DNA from: Mammaliicoccus lentus | Lineage (GTDB): Bacteria > Bacillota > Bacilli > Staphylococcales > Staphylococcaceae | Direction of reading: 5' to 3' | Length of the DNA stretch: 64,000 nt | NCBI RefSeq assembly: GCF_002902755.1 | Contig: NZ_PPRS01000003.1 | Span: 1-64,000 of the forward strand | Shown: one piece after another, positions 16,360 to 28,951 of the stretch | Numbering within the stretch: position 1 is the stretch's first letter | Layout of the letters: each line of letters opens with the position of its first letter | Position numbers and translations under genes: made by a program | The notes under the pieces: generated by a model | The model's database searches: none | What the model saw: the letters and a program-made list of their open reading frames with translations, nothing else | Told to the model about the DNA's origin: nothing

Positions 16360-17727
16360 ATGGGAACAAGCAATTTTCGAACAAAGTTAATATTCTTCCT
16401 AGGAGCTTTAGGTGGATTGCTTTACGGTTACGATACAGGCGTAATTTCAGGCGCTTTACTATTCATAAAAAATGACATACCACTTTCAAGTACTGCTGAA
16501 GGATTTGTCGTTAGTTCAATGCTTATCGGGGCTATATTTGGTGCCGGTTCAAGTGGACCATTATCAGACAAGCTTGGACGACGTAGACTTGTGTTTATAA
16601 TAGCAATCGTATTTATTGCTGGTGCGCTATTACTTGCAGGTGCACAAAACTTAAGCATGCTTGTTATAGGTAGATTTATAATCGGGTTAGCTGTAGGTGG
16701 TTCTTCAGCAATCGTTCCGGTATATCTATCAGAAATGGCTCCTACAGATAAAAGAGGGTCGCTCAGTTCTTTAAACCAATTGATGATAACAATTGGTATA
16801 CTTGCTTCATATCTTATAAACTATGCTTTCGCAGATATGGAAGCTTGGAGATGGATGGTTGGACTAGCTGTTGTACCATCAGTTATCTTAATGATTGGTG
16901 TATACTTCATGCCAGAAAGTCCAAGATGGCTACTCGAACATAAAAGTGAAAAATCAGCTCGTAAAGTTATGGGTATGACGCGTAAACAAAAAGAAATTGA
17001 TAAAGAAATTGACGAAATGAAAGAAATTATAGACATTTCAGAAAGTACTTGGACTGTATTGAAATCAGTATGGTTAAGACCAGTACTCATAATTGGTTGT
17101 TTATTCGCTCTACTACAACAAATAATCGGTATTAACGCAATCATTTATTATGCACCTACTATCTTTACAAAAGCAGGTTTAGGAGATTCTACTGCAATAT
17201 TAGGAACAGTAGGAATAGGTTCAGTAAACGTGATTGTTACAATCTTTGCTATTCAAATCATAGATAAAATAGATAGAAAGAAACTATTAATTACTGGTAA
17301 CATAGGTATGGTTGGATCATTACTTATAATGGCAGGATTAGTATGGACAATCGGTCTTGGTTCAACAGTTGGTGCTTGGATTATTGTAGCTTGTCTAACA
17401 CTATTTATTGTATTCTTCGCATTTACTTGGGGACCAATATTATGGGTAATGCTACCAGAATTATTCCCAATGAGAGCTAGAGGTGCTGCTACAGGTATAG
17501 CAACATTATCACTATCAATCGGGAGCTTATTAGTAGCTCAATTATTCCCAATACTTACGTCAGTATTAAGTATTGAGCTAGTGTTCTTAATCTTCGCAGT
17601 AATCGGTATTTTAGCTATGATATTTGTTATTAAGTATCTACCAGAAACAAGAGGACGTAGCTTAGAAGAAATAGAAGTAGACTTAAGAAATAGAACATCA
17701 TCTACTAAATTATCAGAAGTAGATTAA
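16360..17727 (+). CDS. Sugar porter family MFS transporter
   Basis: 455 aa with 12 predicted membrane helices. Sugar-porter signatures: YGYDTGVISGALLF in helix 1, GPLSDKLGRRR in loop 2-3, PESPRWLLEHK in the central loop, QQIIGINAIIYY in helix 7 and PETRGRSLEEIE at the end. These proton-sugar symporters take up hexoses or pentoses. TGGAGG lies 9 nt before the start at 16360; the in-frame ATG at 16345 overlaps that site. Divergent from the catabolic operon, so it probably imports its substrate. Confidence 0.92.
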   Translation: MGTSNFRTKLIFFLGALGGLLYGYDTGVISGALLFIKNDIPLSSTAEGFVVSSMLIGAIFGAGSSGPLSDKLGRRRLVFIIAIVFIAGALLLAGAQNLSMLVIGRFIIGLAVGGSSAIVPVYLSEMAPTDKRGSLSSLNQLMITIGILASYLINYAFADMEAWRWMVGLAVVPSVILMIGVYFMPESPRWLLEHKSEKSARKVMGMTRKQKEIDKEIDEMKEIIDISESTWTVLKSVWLRPVLIIGCLFALLQQIIGINAIIYYAPTIFTKAGLGDSTAILGTVGIGSVNVIVTIFAIQIIDKIDRKKLLITGNIGMVGSLLIMAGLVWTIGLGSTVGAWIIVACLTLFIVFFAFTWGPILWVMLPELFPMRARGAATGIATLSLSIGSLLVAQLFPILTSVLSIELVFLIFAVIGILAMIFVIKYLPETRGRSLEEIEVDLRNRTSSTKLSEVD

Positions 17728-17793
17728 TATTAAAGTTTTGAAAAATGAAGAATAAGCTTTAGAGTTTCGGATAAAAATCCCAACTCAAAATAA

Positions 17794-17843
17794 ATAAGCA
17801 TATCACTTAACTGATTATTTCAGTTTGAAAGTGATATGCTTAT
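17794..17843 (+). terminator. Terminator after the sugar transporter
   Basis: 15-bp stem (17794-17808 with 17829-17843) with a second short inner stem, followed by a T-rich run. Confidence 0.75.
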
Positions 17844-17857
17844 TTTTTATATAATAT

Positions 17858-17953
17858 ACGATTTTGTACACGCATGCTTGCCTAGAGTATGGTTCGAGAC
17901 TGTAGTCTCTCACTCACACTATTTCCTCAGGCGTCAGCACTTTACAAAATCGT
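17858..17953. repeat. Structured non-coding element with 11-bp inverted ends
   Basis: ACGATTTTGTA (17858-17868) and TACAAAATCGT (17943-17953) are perfect inverted ends. Inside lie GAGACTGTAGTCTC, itself palindromic, and GCCTAGAG against CTCAGGC. No ORF with a ribosome binding site is present. It looks like a foldable intergenic repeat of the kind scattered in Bacillales genomes. Confidence 0.5.
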
Positions 17954-17966
17954 AGAAAATATCGCT

Positions 17967-18170
17967 CTAACGGGCTTGTTTACTAGCACTTGCTCGTTAG
18001 AAAATGTAACGGGCTTGTCTCAAATTTCTTGCACATTAAAGTGATGTATCATATATATTTAATGTGAAATTACATTATAATTATGCAAGATATTGTGCTA
18101 ACGGGCTTGTTTATTAGCACTTGCCCGTTAGAAAATGTAACGGGCTTGTCTCAAATTTCTTGCACGTTAG
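17967..18170. repeat. Two ~72-bp direct repeats containing CTAACGGGC hairpins
   Basis: 17967-18038 and 18098-18169 differ at only about four bases. Each begins with a hairpin (CTAACGGGC against GCCCGTTAG in copy 2; one mismatch in copy 1) and holds TAACGGGCTTGT twice. The 59 bp between them are unrelated A/T-rich DNA. The rest of 17728-18274 has no gene. Confidence 0.7.
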
Positions 18171-18227
18171 AGGCTTTACCTTCTTCTTATCCATCATAAA
18201 CAATAAGCTACTCGCACTTATAAAACA

Positions 18228-18262
18228 AAACCCCCTCACCAATTAAATTGGTAAGGGGGTTT
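18228..18262 (-). terminator. Terminator of the suf operon
   Basis: 17-bp stem (18228-18244 with 18246-18262, one mismatch), GC-rich, 12 nt after the sufB stop; on the minus strand it is followed by TTTGTTTTA. Confidence 0.85.
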
Positions 18263-18274
18263 GTCGTTATATAA

Positions 18275-19672
18275 TTAACCGATTGAACCTTCCATTTCGA
18301 ATTTGATTAGACGGTTCATTTCTACTGCGTATTCCATTGGTAGTTCTTTTGTGAATGGCTCAATGAAGCCCATTACGATCATTTCAGTTGCTTCTTCTTC
18401 TGAAATACCGCGGCTCATTAAGTAGAATAATTGTTCTTCAGATACTTTAGAAACTTTCGCTTCGTGTTCTAATGAAATGTTATCATTCATAATTTCATTA
18501 TAAGGAATTGTATCTGATGTTGATTCATTATCCATAATTAAAGTATCACATTCAATGTTAGAACGAGCACCTGTAGCTTTACGGCCAAAGTGTACTTGTC
18601 CACGGTAAACTACTTTACCGCCATTTTTAGAGATTGATTTAGATACAATAGTTGAAGATGTGTTTGGTGCTTTATGAATCATTTTAGCTCCAGCATCTTG
18701 AACTTGTCCTTTACCTGCAAGTGCTATAGATAATGTCATGCCTCTAGCGCCTTCTTCAAGTAAGAAACATGATGGATATTTCATAGTTAACTTAGAACCT
18801 AAGTTACCATCGATCCATTCCATCGTACCATTTTCATAAACAAACGTACGTTTTGTAACTAAGTTATAAACGTTGTTTGCCCAGTTTTGGATTGTTGTAT
18901 AACGGCAATATGCGTCTTTTTTAACAATGATTTCAACTACTGCTGAGTGTAGTGAGTTTGTTGTATAAACTGGAGCAGTACAACCTTCTACGTAGTGTAC
19001 TGAAGAACCTTCGTCTGCAATGATTAAAGTTCTTTCGAATTGACCCATATTTTCAGAGTTAATTCTGAAGTAAGCTTGTAATGGTGTTTCAAGTTTTACA
19101 CCTTTAGGTACGTAAATGAATGATCCACCTGACCATACTGCTGAGTTTAATGCTGAGAATTTGTTATCTGCTGCTGGAATTACAGAAGCAAAGTATTCTT
19201 TGAATAAGTCTTCGTTTTCACGTAAAGCTGAATCTGTATCTTTAAAGATGATACCTTGTTCTTCTAAGTCTTTCTCCATGTTGTGGTATACAACTTCTGA
19301 TTCATATTGTGCAGATACACCTGCAAGATATTTTTGTTCAGCTTCTGGAATACCTAATTTATCGAAAGTGTTTTTAATTTCTTCTGGTACTTCATCCCAT
19401 GAACGTTCAGAACGTTCTGATGGTTTTACATAATATGTGATTTCATCAAAGTTTAATTCTGATAAATCGCCACCCCACATTGGCATTGGCATTTTATAGA
19501 ATTGTTTTAATGATTTCAAACGGAAATCTAGCATCCATTGTGGTTCATCTTTCATTTCAGATATTTTTCTAACAATTTCTTCTGTCAAACCTCTACCTGA
19601 ACGGAAAATAGAAACGTCTTCATCATGGAAACCATATTTATAATCTCCAACTTCTGGTGATTTTTTAGCCAT
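18275..19672 (-). CDS. sufB: Fe-S cluster assembly scaffold SufB
   Basis: 465 aa, the normal length for firmicute SufB. With SufC and SufD it forms the scaffold that builds Fe-S clusters in the cytoplasm. The beta-helix core is conserved, with [14 protein letters not shown] and the C-terminal [22 protein letters not shown]-type region shared with SufD. The start at 19672 ([11 protein letters not shown]) has GAGGAG upstream. Last gene of sufCDSUB. Confidence 0.97.
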   Translation of the reverse strand: MAKKSPEVGDYKYGFHDEDVSIFRSGRGLTEEIVRKISEMKDEPQWMLDFRLKSLKQFYKMPMPMWGGDLSELNFDEITYYVKPSERSERSWDEVPEEIKNTFDKLGIPEAEQKYLAGVSAQYESEVVYHNMEKDLEEQGIIFKDTDSALRENEDLFKEYFASVIPAADNKFSALNSAVWSGGSFIYVPKGVKLETPLQAYFRINSENMGQFERTLIIADEGSSVHYVEGCTAPVYTTNSLHSAVVEIIVKKDAYCRYTTIQNWANNVYNLVTKRTFVYENGTMEWIDGNLGSKLTMKYPSCFLLEEGARGMTLSIALAGKGQVQDAGAKMIHKAPNTSSTIVSKSISKNGGKVVYRGQVHFGRKATGARSNIECDTLIMDNESTSDTIPYNEIMNDNISLEHEAKVSKVSEEQLFYLMSRGISEEEATEMIVMGFIEPFTKELPMEYAVEMNRLIKFEMEGSIG

Positions 19673-19718
19673 TTTCTTCACTCCTCTTTTATTATAGCTT
19701 ACGCCCAATCTTCAAAAG

Positions 19719-22733
<3,015 letters not shown>

Positions 22734-22768
22734 TTATACTCCTCCTACTTGACTATAATTCTTATATA

Positions 22769-23548
22769 TTATTCAGCGTTAATTGTTTCGTCTTCAATAT
22801 CAAGCTCTTCTTTAATCCATTCATACCCTTCAGCTTCAAGACGTCTCGCTAATTCTTCGCCACCTGATTTAACCACGCGACCTTGCATCATTACGTGTAC
22901 GAAATCTGGTGAAATATAATTTAATAGTCTTTGATAGTGAGTGATGATTAAGCAACCAAAGTTGTCACCACGCATATTGTTGATACCTTTAGATACTACT
23001 TTTAATGCGTCGATATCTAGACCTGAGTCAACTTCGTCTAAAATACCGAATTTAGGTTCTAACATCATTAATTGAAGAATTTCGTTACGTTTCTTCTCAC
23101 CGCCAGAGAAACCTTCATTTAGGTATCTTTGAGCCATGTCTTGATCCATATCTAATAAATCCATTTGTTTGTCTAATTTCTTGATGAATTGCATTAAGTT
23201 GATTTCATCGCCTTCTTCACGTTTAGCATTGATTGCAGAACGTAAGAAGTCAGCGTTTGTAACACCAGAAATTTCTGATGGATATTGCATTGCTAGGAAT
23301 AAACCTGCTTGAGCACGCTCATCAACTTCCATTTCTAATACATCTTCACCATCTAAAAGGATTTCACCTTTAGTTACTTCATATTTAGGGTGACCCATAA
23401 TAGCTGATGATAAAGTTGACTTACCAGTACCGTTAGGTCCCATGATTGCATGGATTTCACCTTGTTGTATTGTTAAGTTTACTCCTTTAAGAATTTCCTT
23501 GCCTTCTATTTCTACGTGTAAATCTTTGATTTCTAATTTTGATGCCAT
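22769..23548 (-). CDS. sufC: Fe-S assembly ATPase SufC
   Basis: 259 aa ABC-type ATPase. Walker A is GPNGTGKST, the signature is GFSGGEKKRNEILQ and Walker B is FGILDEVDSGLD. It powers conformational change of the SufBCD scaffold and is soluble, with no transporter domain. First gene of the operon; an AGGGAAAT-type site precedes ATG 23548. Confidence 0.97.
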   Translation of the reverse strand: MASKLEIKDLHVEIEGKEILKGVNLTIQQGEIHAIMGPNGTGKSTLSSAIMGHPKYEVTKGEILLDGEDVLEMEVDERAQAGLFLAMQYPSEISGVTNADFLRSAINAKREEGDEINLMQFIKKLDKQMDLLDMDQDMAQRYLNEGFSGGEKKRNEILQLMMLEPKFGILDEVDSGLDIDALKVVSKGINNMRGDNFGCLIITHYQRLLNYISPDFVHVMMQGRVVKSGGEELARRLEAEGYEWIKEELDIEDETINAE

Positions 23549-23610
23549 GTTTATTTCCCTCCAGAGAATTTATTCACATTTTAAAAAGATAACCCTACAT
23601 TATCTTTTCT

Positions 23611-23639
23611 AGTTTATAATAATTTTAATGTAACGTCAA
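23611..23639 (-). promoter_or_regulatory. Probable promoter of the suf operon
   Basis: On the minus strand TTGACG (23639-23634), 17 bp and TAAACT (23616-23611), about 60 nt before sufC. The rest of the 340-nt gap up to 23887 holds a weak AAACCCT/AGGGTTT hairpin (23720-23742) and no other gene. Confidence 0.5.
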
Positions 23640-23887
23640 AGTTTGTTATGTTTCTTTACTCTTATTATTATAACGTAGTTATATAGGCAATCAAACACTT
23701 ACGCTCACTTTTTATTATAAAACCCTATTATTACAAGGGTTTAAGCGAAATATTTTTTAAATGATAATAAAATGATTTCATTCTCAATTTATAAATATTC
23801 TATTTGAAAGGCCTCAGTAAGCATTTTTTATTTTTTTATAATATAATTATAATAATTAGAGATATAAATTTAGGAAGGATTTTAAAT

Positions 23888-24121
23888 ATGAAACGATATG
23901 AACAATTTTCATTTGTAATTAGTGCGATATGCGCTTTTATACTATTACTCAATCTAGTCAATGTTATTAATTTGAGCAGTTTAATAAATACTTTACTTAC
24001 TATTTTAACGATAGTTACGATAGCCACATTTAATATTAGAAATTCTAAATTTATCGGCTTGATTTTATATGCTATTGCCGCTTTAATGCTTGTATTGTAC
24101 CTTGCAAATGAATTATTTTAG
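23888..24121 (+). CDS. Small hydrophobic membrane protein
   Basis: 77 aa starting at 23888 with AGGAAGG upstream; a longer reading to 23804 has no ribosome binding site. About three hydrophobic segments (residues ~8-27, 30-45 and 54-74) separated by short polar turns, including NIRNSKF. No family recognised. Function unknown. It stands between the suf promoter region and a shared bidirectional terminator. Confidence 0.65.
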   Translation: MKRYEQFSFVISAICAFILLLNLVNVINLSSLINTLLTILTIVTIATFNIRNSKFIGLILYAIAALMLVLYLANELF

Positions 24122-24133
24122 AATAATTTTAAA

Positions 24134-24176
24134 AAATCAGGAAAAATTCTACTGAAGAAAGAATTTTTCCTGATTT
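24134..24176. terminator. Bidirectional terminator between convergent genes
   Basis: Perfect 17-bp stem (24134-24150 with 24160-24176), with TTTT on the plus side and a run of A/T on the other. Confidence 0.85.
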
Positions 24177-24193
24177 TTGTCTTCAATTATATT

Positions 24194-24799
24194 TTATTCA
24201 TATATACGAAAAGTTTGTCCTGATTGTATTCCTTCTACGCTTTTCAAATATGCCTTTGCTGCTTTACTTGCTGGTACTGCGTTAAAACCTTTAAAGAAAT
24301 CACCATAATCTTCAAGCGCTTCTTCGATTACATTAGGACTGACGTTATTAATTCTTAAATTCCGTTTTAATTCAAAGGCAGCAGATTTAACAAATGCTTC
24401 TATACCACCGCCGGCCATCGCTGAAGAAACGCCCCCTTTTATTGGATCATCCATAATAACGCCCGTAGTCAAAGTAAAGCTTCCTCCATCATTTATATAA
24501 TGTTGGCCTATAAGTACTAAATTGATTTGTCCCAATAGCTTACCTGTTATAGCTACCTCATTTGATTCTGGTGTTAACTCACTTAAATCATCAAAATTCG
24601 CTGCTCCTGCAGTAGAGACTACAGCATCTATATTTTCGATTTGTTGAAACATGAGTTTGATATCCTCTACGTTTGTCATATCCATTTGGTAATCACCTGA
24701 ATTACGTCCAACTTTTATGACTTCATGACCATTTTCTTCTAATTCAGTTACAACGGCTGAACCTATCGTGCCATGTGCTCCAACTAGTATTATTTTCAT
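24194..24799 (-). CDS. Atypical short-chain dehydrogenase-like protein
   Basis: 201 aa Rossmann protein with the cofactor motif VGAHGTIG at the N-terminus and VVSTAGAANF in the NAG-motif position. The usual catalytic YxxxK is absent: the region reads GVSSAMAGGGIEAFVKSAA, so Tyr is replaced although a Lys remains. Such short SDRs can act as reductases by other means or as NAD(P)-binding sensors. Single gene convergent with the small membrane protein. Substrate unknown. Confidence 0.8.
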   Translation of the reverse strand: MKIILVGAHGTIGSAVVTELEENGHEVIKVGRNSGDYQMDMTNVEDIKLMFQQIENIDAVVSTAGAANFDDLSELTPESNEVAITGKLLGQINLVLIGQHYINDGGSFTLTTGVIMDDPIKGGVSSAMAGGGIEAFVKSAAFELKRNLRINNVSPNVIEEALEDYGDFFKGFNAVPASKAAKAYLKSVEGIQSGQTFRIYE

Positions 24800-24915
24800 G
24801 TTTATCCACCTTTGTTTTAAGTCTTAAATGTAGTTTATTAAACCAACAAAGTAATAACAAGAAAGATGCATAGCGTAAATCATGAGACGTTTAACCAAAC
24901 TATTTAGAATAAAAA

Positions 24916-24945
24916 AGCCCGAGACATATATAAATGTCCCGGGCT
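24916..24945 (-). terminator. Terminator of the metNPQ operon (GGGACAT-type hairpin)
   Basis: 12-bp stem (24916-24927 with 24934-24945, one G-U pair), then six T on the minus strand, 13 nt after the metQ stop. Confidence 0.85.
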
Positions 24946-24958
24946 AATTCTTATATCA

Positions 24959-25777
24959 TTATTTTGCTTCGATTACTGCACCATCGTATTTTTCTTTGAT
25001 GAAGTCTTTAATTTCTTTTGATTGTAAAACTTTCATTAATGCTTTAATTTTTTCATCGTCTTTATGACCTTTTTGTACTGCGATTAAGTTAGCATATGGT
25101 GAATCTTTACCTTCAACTGCGATTGAATCTTTTAATGGATTTAACCCTTGTTCAATTGCATAGTTAGAGTTGATAATTGTTGCGTCACCTTCATCTGCTT
25201 GATAAGATTTTGGTAAAAATTCAGCTGCTTGTTTGTTATTGAATTTTATATCTTTTTTATTTTCAGCGATATCATCGAATGTAGCATCTACTGGATCAAC
25301 GCCATCTTTAAGTTTAATTAATCCTTCTTTTTCAAAGAATGATAAGAAACGTCCTTCTTCAGCTGGGTTATTAGATACATATACTGTTGCACCTTTTGGT
25401 AAGTCAGTTAATTTTTTATACTTCTTTGAATATACTGCCATTGGTTCGATATGTACGTTACCTGCAGATTCTATTTTGTAACCTTTATCTTTAGATTCAG
25501 TTTCTAAGTATGGTGTATGTTGGAAGAAGTTTGCGTCTAATTCACCTTTATCTAATAATTTATTTGGTGTTGTGTAGTCATTAATCGTTTTAATTTCTAA
25601 CTTGTAGCCTTCTTTTTCAAGAATTGGTTTAGCTTCTTCTAATATTTCTGCATGTGGTGCTGGAGATGCACCGACTTTAATCGTTTCTTTTTTATCTTTA
25701 TCTCCGTCTCCTCCGCCACAAGCGGCCAATACAACTGTCAATATTGAAACAAACAATAGTCCTAGAACTTTTTTCAT
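24959..25777 (-). CDS. metQ: Methionine ABC transporter substrate-binding lipoprotein
   Basis: 272 aa NlpA-family lipoprotein that captures methionine outside the membrane. Signal peptide with lipobox VVLAAC (Cys20), then a GGGDGDK linker. Family regions GASPAPHAEILE and FFQHTPYLE are clear, the latter near the ligand site. Last gene of metN-metP-metQ and under the SAM riboswitch at 27577. Confidence 0.95.
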   Translation of the reverse strand: MKKVLGLLFVSILTVVLAACGGGDGDKDKKETIKVGASPAPHAEILEEAKPILEKEGYKLEIKTINDYTTPNKLLDKGELDANFFQHTPYLETESKDKGYKIESAGNVHIEPMAVYSKKYKKLTDLPKGATVYVSNNPAEEGRFLSFFEKEGLIKLKDGVDPVDATFDDIAENKKDIKFNNKQAAEFLPKSYQADEGDATIINSNYAIEQGLNPLKDSIAVEGKDSPYANLIAVQKGHKDDEKIKALMKVLQSKEIKDFIKEKYDGAVIEAK

Positions 25778-25791
25778 TTTAAGGCACTCCT

Positions 25792-26487
25792 TTAACGTTT
25801 ATCAATTTTCTTAACAATTAAATCTCCAATAAATTGGATAACAAATACAATAACTAGTATTAATATAGTAGAAACTAGGATTACATCATTTTGATTTCGT
25901 GTGAAACCAGTTAGATATGCTAAGTTACCTAATCCTCCTGCACCGATAACACCAGCGATTGCTGTAGATCCTACTAATGCAATTGCAGTTACAGTTAGAC
26001 CTGATACAAGTGCAGGTAATGATTCTTTAAGTAATACTTTTCTCACAACTGTCCATGTGTTTGCACCCATAGATACAGCCGCTTCTATTACACCTTTATC
26101 TATTTCTTTCATGCCAATCTCTACTAATCTTGCGTAGAATGGCGCAGCTCCAATGATTAAGGCTGGTAGAGCACCTTTCGGACCACTTATTGTACCAAGT
26201 AAAATATCAGTAAATGGTAGCAACAATAGTATAAGTATGATAAATGGTATTGCTCTAAATAAATTCACTATAAATGAAACAATTGAATAAAATACACGAG
26301 AACTTTTAGATGTTCCTTTAGATGTTAAGAACAATAACGTTCCTAGTATTAAGCCAAACACTAGTGTAAAAACTGTTGAAATGACGGTCATGTATAAGGT
26401 CTCGTATAACGCTTCCCATACAGCGTCCCATCTCACGTTAGGCATTGTTACCATTTCAGTGATTATTTCACCAAATGACTTATTCAT
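25792..26487 (-). CDS. metP: Methionine ABC transporter permease
   Basis: 231 aa, five or more membrane helices. The permease-ATPase coupling motif [19 protein letters not shown] is in the second half. The start at 26487 overlaps the metN stop (ATGAATAA), with GAGGTGGG upstream. A longer reading to 26502 would start inside metN without a ribosome binding site. Also called metI. Confidence 0.95.
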   Translation of the reverse strand: MNKSFGEIITEMVTMPNVRWDAVWEALYETLYMTVISTVFTLVFGLILGTLLFLTSKGTSKSSRVFYSIVSFIVNLFRAIPFIILILLLLPFTDILLGTISGPKGALPALIIGAAPFYARLVEIGMKEIDKGVIEAAVSMGANTWTVVRKVLLKESLPALVSGLTVTAIALVGSTAIAGVIGAGGLGNLAYLTGFTRNQNDVILVSTILILVIVFVIQFIGDLIVKKIDKR

Positions 26488-27505
26488 TAATACCCACCTC
26501 AACTTTCACACCAAGATTATTTAAGTCTTGTTTAATCTGGTCTTTAGAATAGTTTCCATCAGGCAGATGTACAATCATATGCCCAAAAGTACCATTTTGA
26601 GTGAGTTTAACGTCGCCTTCAATGACATTAATATTTACGTTATATTCTTTAATCACTTTGGCTAACACAGGTTCTGAACTAGTTCCACCTACAAAGTTCA
26701 GCTTCCATATTTCACCTTCAGGCTGTTCTTTCTTGAAGTCTTGCAACGTTCTTTCTAAATCATCTGCTTTCAAATCATCCTTAACAAATCTTTGCGTTAC
26801 ATGTGTTTGAGGATTATTGAATACATTGATGACTTCTCCTTCTTCGACAAACTTACCATTTTCCATTACGGCAACATGATCACAAATCTTTCTTATAACG
26901 TGCATTTCATGTGTGATAAGTATAATTGTTAAATCCAGCTCTTTATTGATGTCTATCAATAAATCTAGTATTTCATCTGTTGTTTGAGGGTCAAGGGCAC
27001 TCGTAGCTTCATCACATAATAGTACGTGTGGATCATTTGCTAAAGCTCTCGCGATTCCTACTCTTTGCTTTTGCCCACCAGATAATTGAGATGGATAAGC
27101 ATTTTCACGACCTTCTAATCCTACTCTTTTGATTAACGCTTCTGTCTTTTTATTAATCTCGCTTTTAGAGACACCTGCGATCTCTAACGGAAAAGCAATG
27201 TTGTCTTTAACTGTTCTAGACCAAAGTAAGTTAAAATGCTGGAATATCATACTTACTTTTTGTCGTTTTTTTCGAAGTTCTTGTTTTGACAATTTACCTA
27301 TATTCGCACCATCTACTATAACTTCACCTTCAGTAGGGGTTTCTAACCCGTTAAACATTCGAATCAAGGTACTCTTTCCAGCTCCTGAAAAACCGATTAC
27401 GCCATATATACTTCCTTTTTCTATATTTAAGTCAACATGGTCAACAGCTTTTATGTCACCTTTTTTTGTCTTGAAAGTCTTTACGACCTTATTTAACTCG
27501 ATCAA
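26480..27505 (-). CDS. metN: Methionine ABC transporter ATPase
   Basis: 341 aa. Walker [10 protein letters not shown], signature LSGGQKQR, Walker [14 protein letters not shown]-loop THE. After ~residue 260 comes a C-terminal NIL/ACT-like domain that in MetN binds methionine and inhibits transport. The start is TTG 27505 with AGGAGG upstream. First gene of the operon, about 80 nt after the SAM riboswitch aptamer. Confidence 0.96.
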   Translation of the reverse strand: MIELNKVVKTFKTKKGDIKAVDHVDLNIEKGSIYGVIGFSGAGKSTLIRMFNGLETPTEGEVIVDGANIGKLSKQELRKKRQKVSMIFQHFNLLWSRTVKDNIAFPLEIAGVSKSEINKKTEALIKRVGLEGRENAYPSQLSGGQKQRVGIARALANDPHVLLCDEATSALDPQTTDEILDLLIDINKELDLTIILITHEMHVIRKICDHVAVMENGKFVEEGEVINVFNNPQTHVTQRFVKDDLKADDLERTLQDFKKEQPEGEIWKLNFVGGTSSEPVLAKVIKEYNVNINVIEGDVKLTQNGTFGHMIVHLPDGNYSKDQIKQDLNNLGVKVEVGINE

Positions 27506-27534
27506 ATCTGTTGCCTCCTAATCCTTAAATTAAA

Positions 27535-27569
27535 AACGCCTCACTCTAATGATTAGAGAAAGGCGTTAT
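27535..27569 (-). terminator. Riboswitch-controlled terminator before metN
   Basis: AACGCCT...AGGCGTT hairpin on the minus strand followed by TTTTTAA, between the aptamer and the metN start. This is the expression platform of the S-box. Confidence 0.85.
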
Positions 27570-27576
27570 TAATTGT

Positions 27577-27691
27577 CTTTCTCTCATCTCCAAAAGTTTA
27601 CACTTTCTGTGAATTGGCACCATTTCATATTTATATGACGGTTGCCGGGCTTCTAAGGGCACATCCCTCCACCACTCTTGATAAGAGCTAT
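27577..27691 (-). ncRNA. SAM-I (S-box) riboswitch
   Basis: On the minus strand the leader begins CTCTTATCAAGAGTGGTGGA with the S-box kink-turn, continues through AAGCCCGGCAACC and ends in GATGAGAG, which pairs with the start to form P1. This is the classic SAM-I consensus. With SAM bound, the following terminator should form and stop metNPQ transcription, so methionine uptake is on when SAM is low. Confidence 0.95.
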
Positions 27692-27716
27692 TACGTATTT
27701 AATTAAATTCATACTA

Positions 27717-28040
27717 TCACGATAAGTTTTTATCGTCAATAACTTTTTGAATATTCTCAACTATATACGGAACTGACTGAAATGCATAAATTCTTTTTAT
27801 AACTTTTTCTTGTTTCATTATAAATAGAACTGGTACGGATTGTATTTCATATTCTTCACAAAATTCCGGATAAAAGTTTAAGTCACATTTGTTTATAGGT
27901 AGTTTTGTCATTTCGTTGGCAATATCTAGCATGCGTTCTGAGATTTTACACGTTCCACATGTTGGTGTATAACCGAATAACAAATGTATATCTTCATTAA
28001 AAAGCTTGTATACATCGTTCGATATTTCTGTGCGTTTCAT
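27717..28040 (-). CDS. Thioredoxin-like protein (YusE type)
   Basis: 107 aa thioredoxin fold with the redox motif CGTC (Cys28, Cys31) and the cis-Pro region SVPVLF. It differs from housekeeping thioredoxin WCGPC. It overlaps the end of the toprim gene by 44 nt, so the two are translated together, as in Bacillus yusE-yusF. The redox partner is unknown. Confidence 0.85.
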   Translation of the reverse strand: MKRTEISNDVYKLFNEDIHLLFGYTPTCGTCKISERMLDIANEMTKLPINKCDLNFYPEFCEEYEIQSVPVLFIMKQEKVIKRIYAFQSVPYIVENIQKVIDDKNLS

Positions 28041-28401
28041 GATAACGATACTTCCCTTTCAATACAAAGTCGTGATTAACTTCAAATCCATGATAGTTTA
28101 ACACATTCGCTAAATATTGTCTTGGGCAACGTGCTACCTCAGTAAAAGTTGAATCTATATAAATATGATGACTTTCACTCACATATTTTTTGAACCATTT
28201 TCTTATGCGTTTACCTTCTTTATCTTGATCGACTAATATATACACTTGTTTACCATAAATTTCATCTAAAAGTTCGTCCATTTTTTCGACACCCATTGTA
28301 CCGTGTGTGCAAATTACGTGAACGGGTTCATTTAATACTTCTTTCACTCGCTTCTTATCTGAAATACCTTCTACGATTATTACTTTTTTAATCATCGCCA
28401 T
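27997..28401 (-). CDS. Toprim-domain protein (YusF type)
   Basis: About 134 aa stand-alone toprim domain. The conserved Glu is in IIVEGISDK near the N-terminus and the DxD-like acidic pair is in ILVDQDKEGKR. RNase M5-like toprim proteins cut or join nucleic acids. The target here is unknown. GAAGG lies 8 nt before ATG 28401; ATG 28395 is the alternative start. Confidence 0.8.
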   Translation of the reverse strand: MAMIKKVIIVEGISDKKRVKEVLNEPVHVICTHGTMGVEKMDELLDEIYGKQVYILVDQDKEGKRIRKWFKKYVSESHHIYIDSTFTEVARCPRQYLANVLNYHGFEVNHDFVLKGKYRYHETHRNIERCIQAF

Positions 28402-28463
28402 GGCCTTCACCTTCTACAAATGAATAATATTATATTTTTACTTCTCAATGAGATTATGCTAAA

Positions 28464-28495
28464 AAACTCCATGATACTACTGTACCGTGGAGTTT
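28464..28495 (-). terminator. Terminator after gcvH
   Basis: 10-bp stem with one G-U pair, followed on the minus strand by TTTTTT, 9 nt after the gcvH stop. Confidence 0.75.
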
Positions 28496-28504
28496 GTTGT
28501 ATTG

Positions 28505-28885
28505 CTATTCACCTATCATTTCACTATACGCATCAGCATCTAATAAATCATCTAATTGTGATTTATCAGTTAATTCTACTTTGACCATCCAAGCTTTGTC
28601 ATAAGAAGATTCATTAACGTATTCAGGACTATCTTCTAATTCATCATTTACTTCTACAACTTTACCAGAAAGAGGTGCATATAGTTCAGAAACTGTTTTT
28701 ACAGATTCTACACTACCGAATGAATCTCCACTAGTTAATTCGTCACCTTCTTCTGGTAACTCAACAAATACGATGTCCCCTAATTCAGATTGAGCGAAAT
28801 CAGTAATACCGATTGTAACTACATCGCCATCAACTTTTACCCACTCATGTTCTTTTGAATATTTTAACTCATTAGGCACTGCCAA
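28505..28885 (-). CDS. gcvH: Glycine cleavage system H protein
   Basis: 126 aa lipoyl-domain protein. It carries the aminomethyl group between the glycine-cleavage enzymes and, in Bacillales, also donates lipoyl groups to 2-oxoacid dehydrogenases. The lipoylated Lys is K63 in [10 protein letters not shown]. It depends on LipA, encoded in this window at 3884. Single gene between two terminator-like regions. Confidence 0.97.
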   Translation of the reverse strand: MAVPNELKYSKEHEWVKVDGDVVTIGITDFAQSELGDIVFVELPEEGDELTSGDSFGSVESVKTVSELYAPLSGKVVEVNDELEDSPEYVNESSYDKAWMVKVELTDKSQLDDLLDADAYSEMIGE

Positions 28886-28951
28886 AGTAATCCCCTCCTA
28901 TATGTAATTCAATTATAATAATGACATAAAGCCCTTATTCAAGCAACTATT

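Noticed and set aside
23720-23742. Hairpin AAACCCT/AGGGTTT as a terminator
   Set aside because: Only 7 bp, no T-run and no gene ends nearby.
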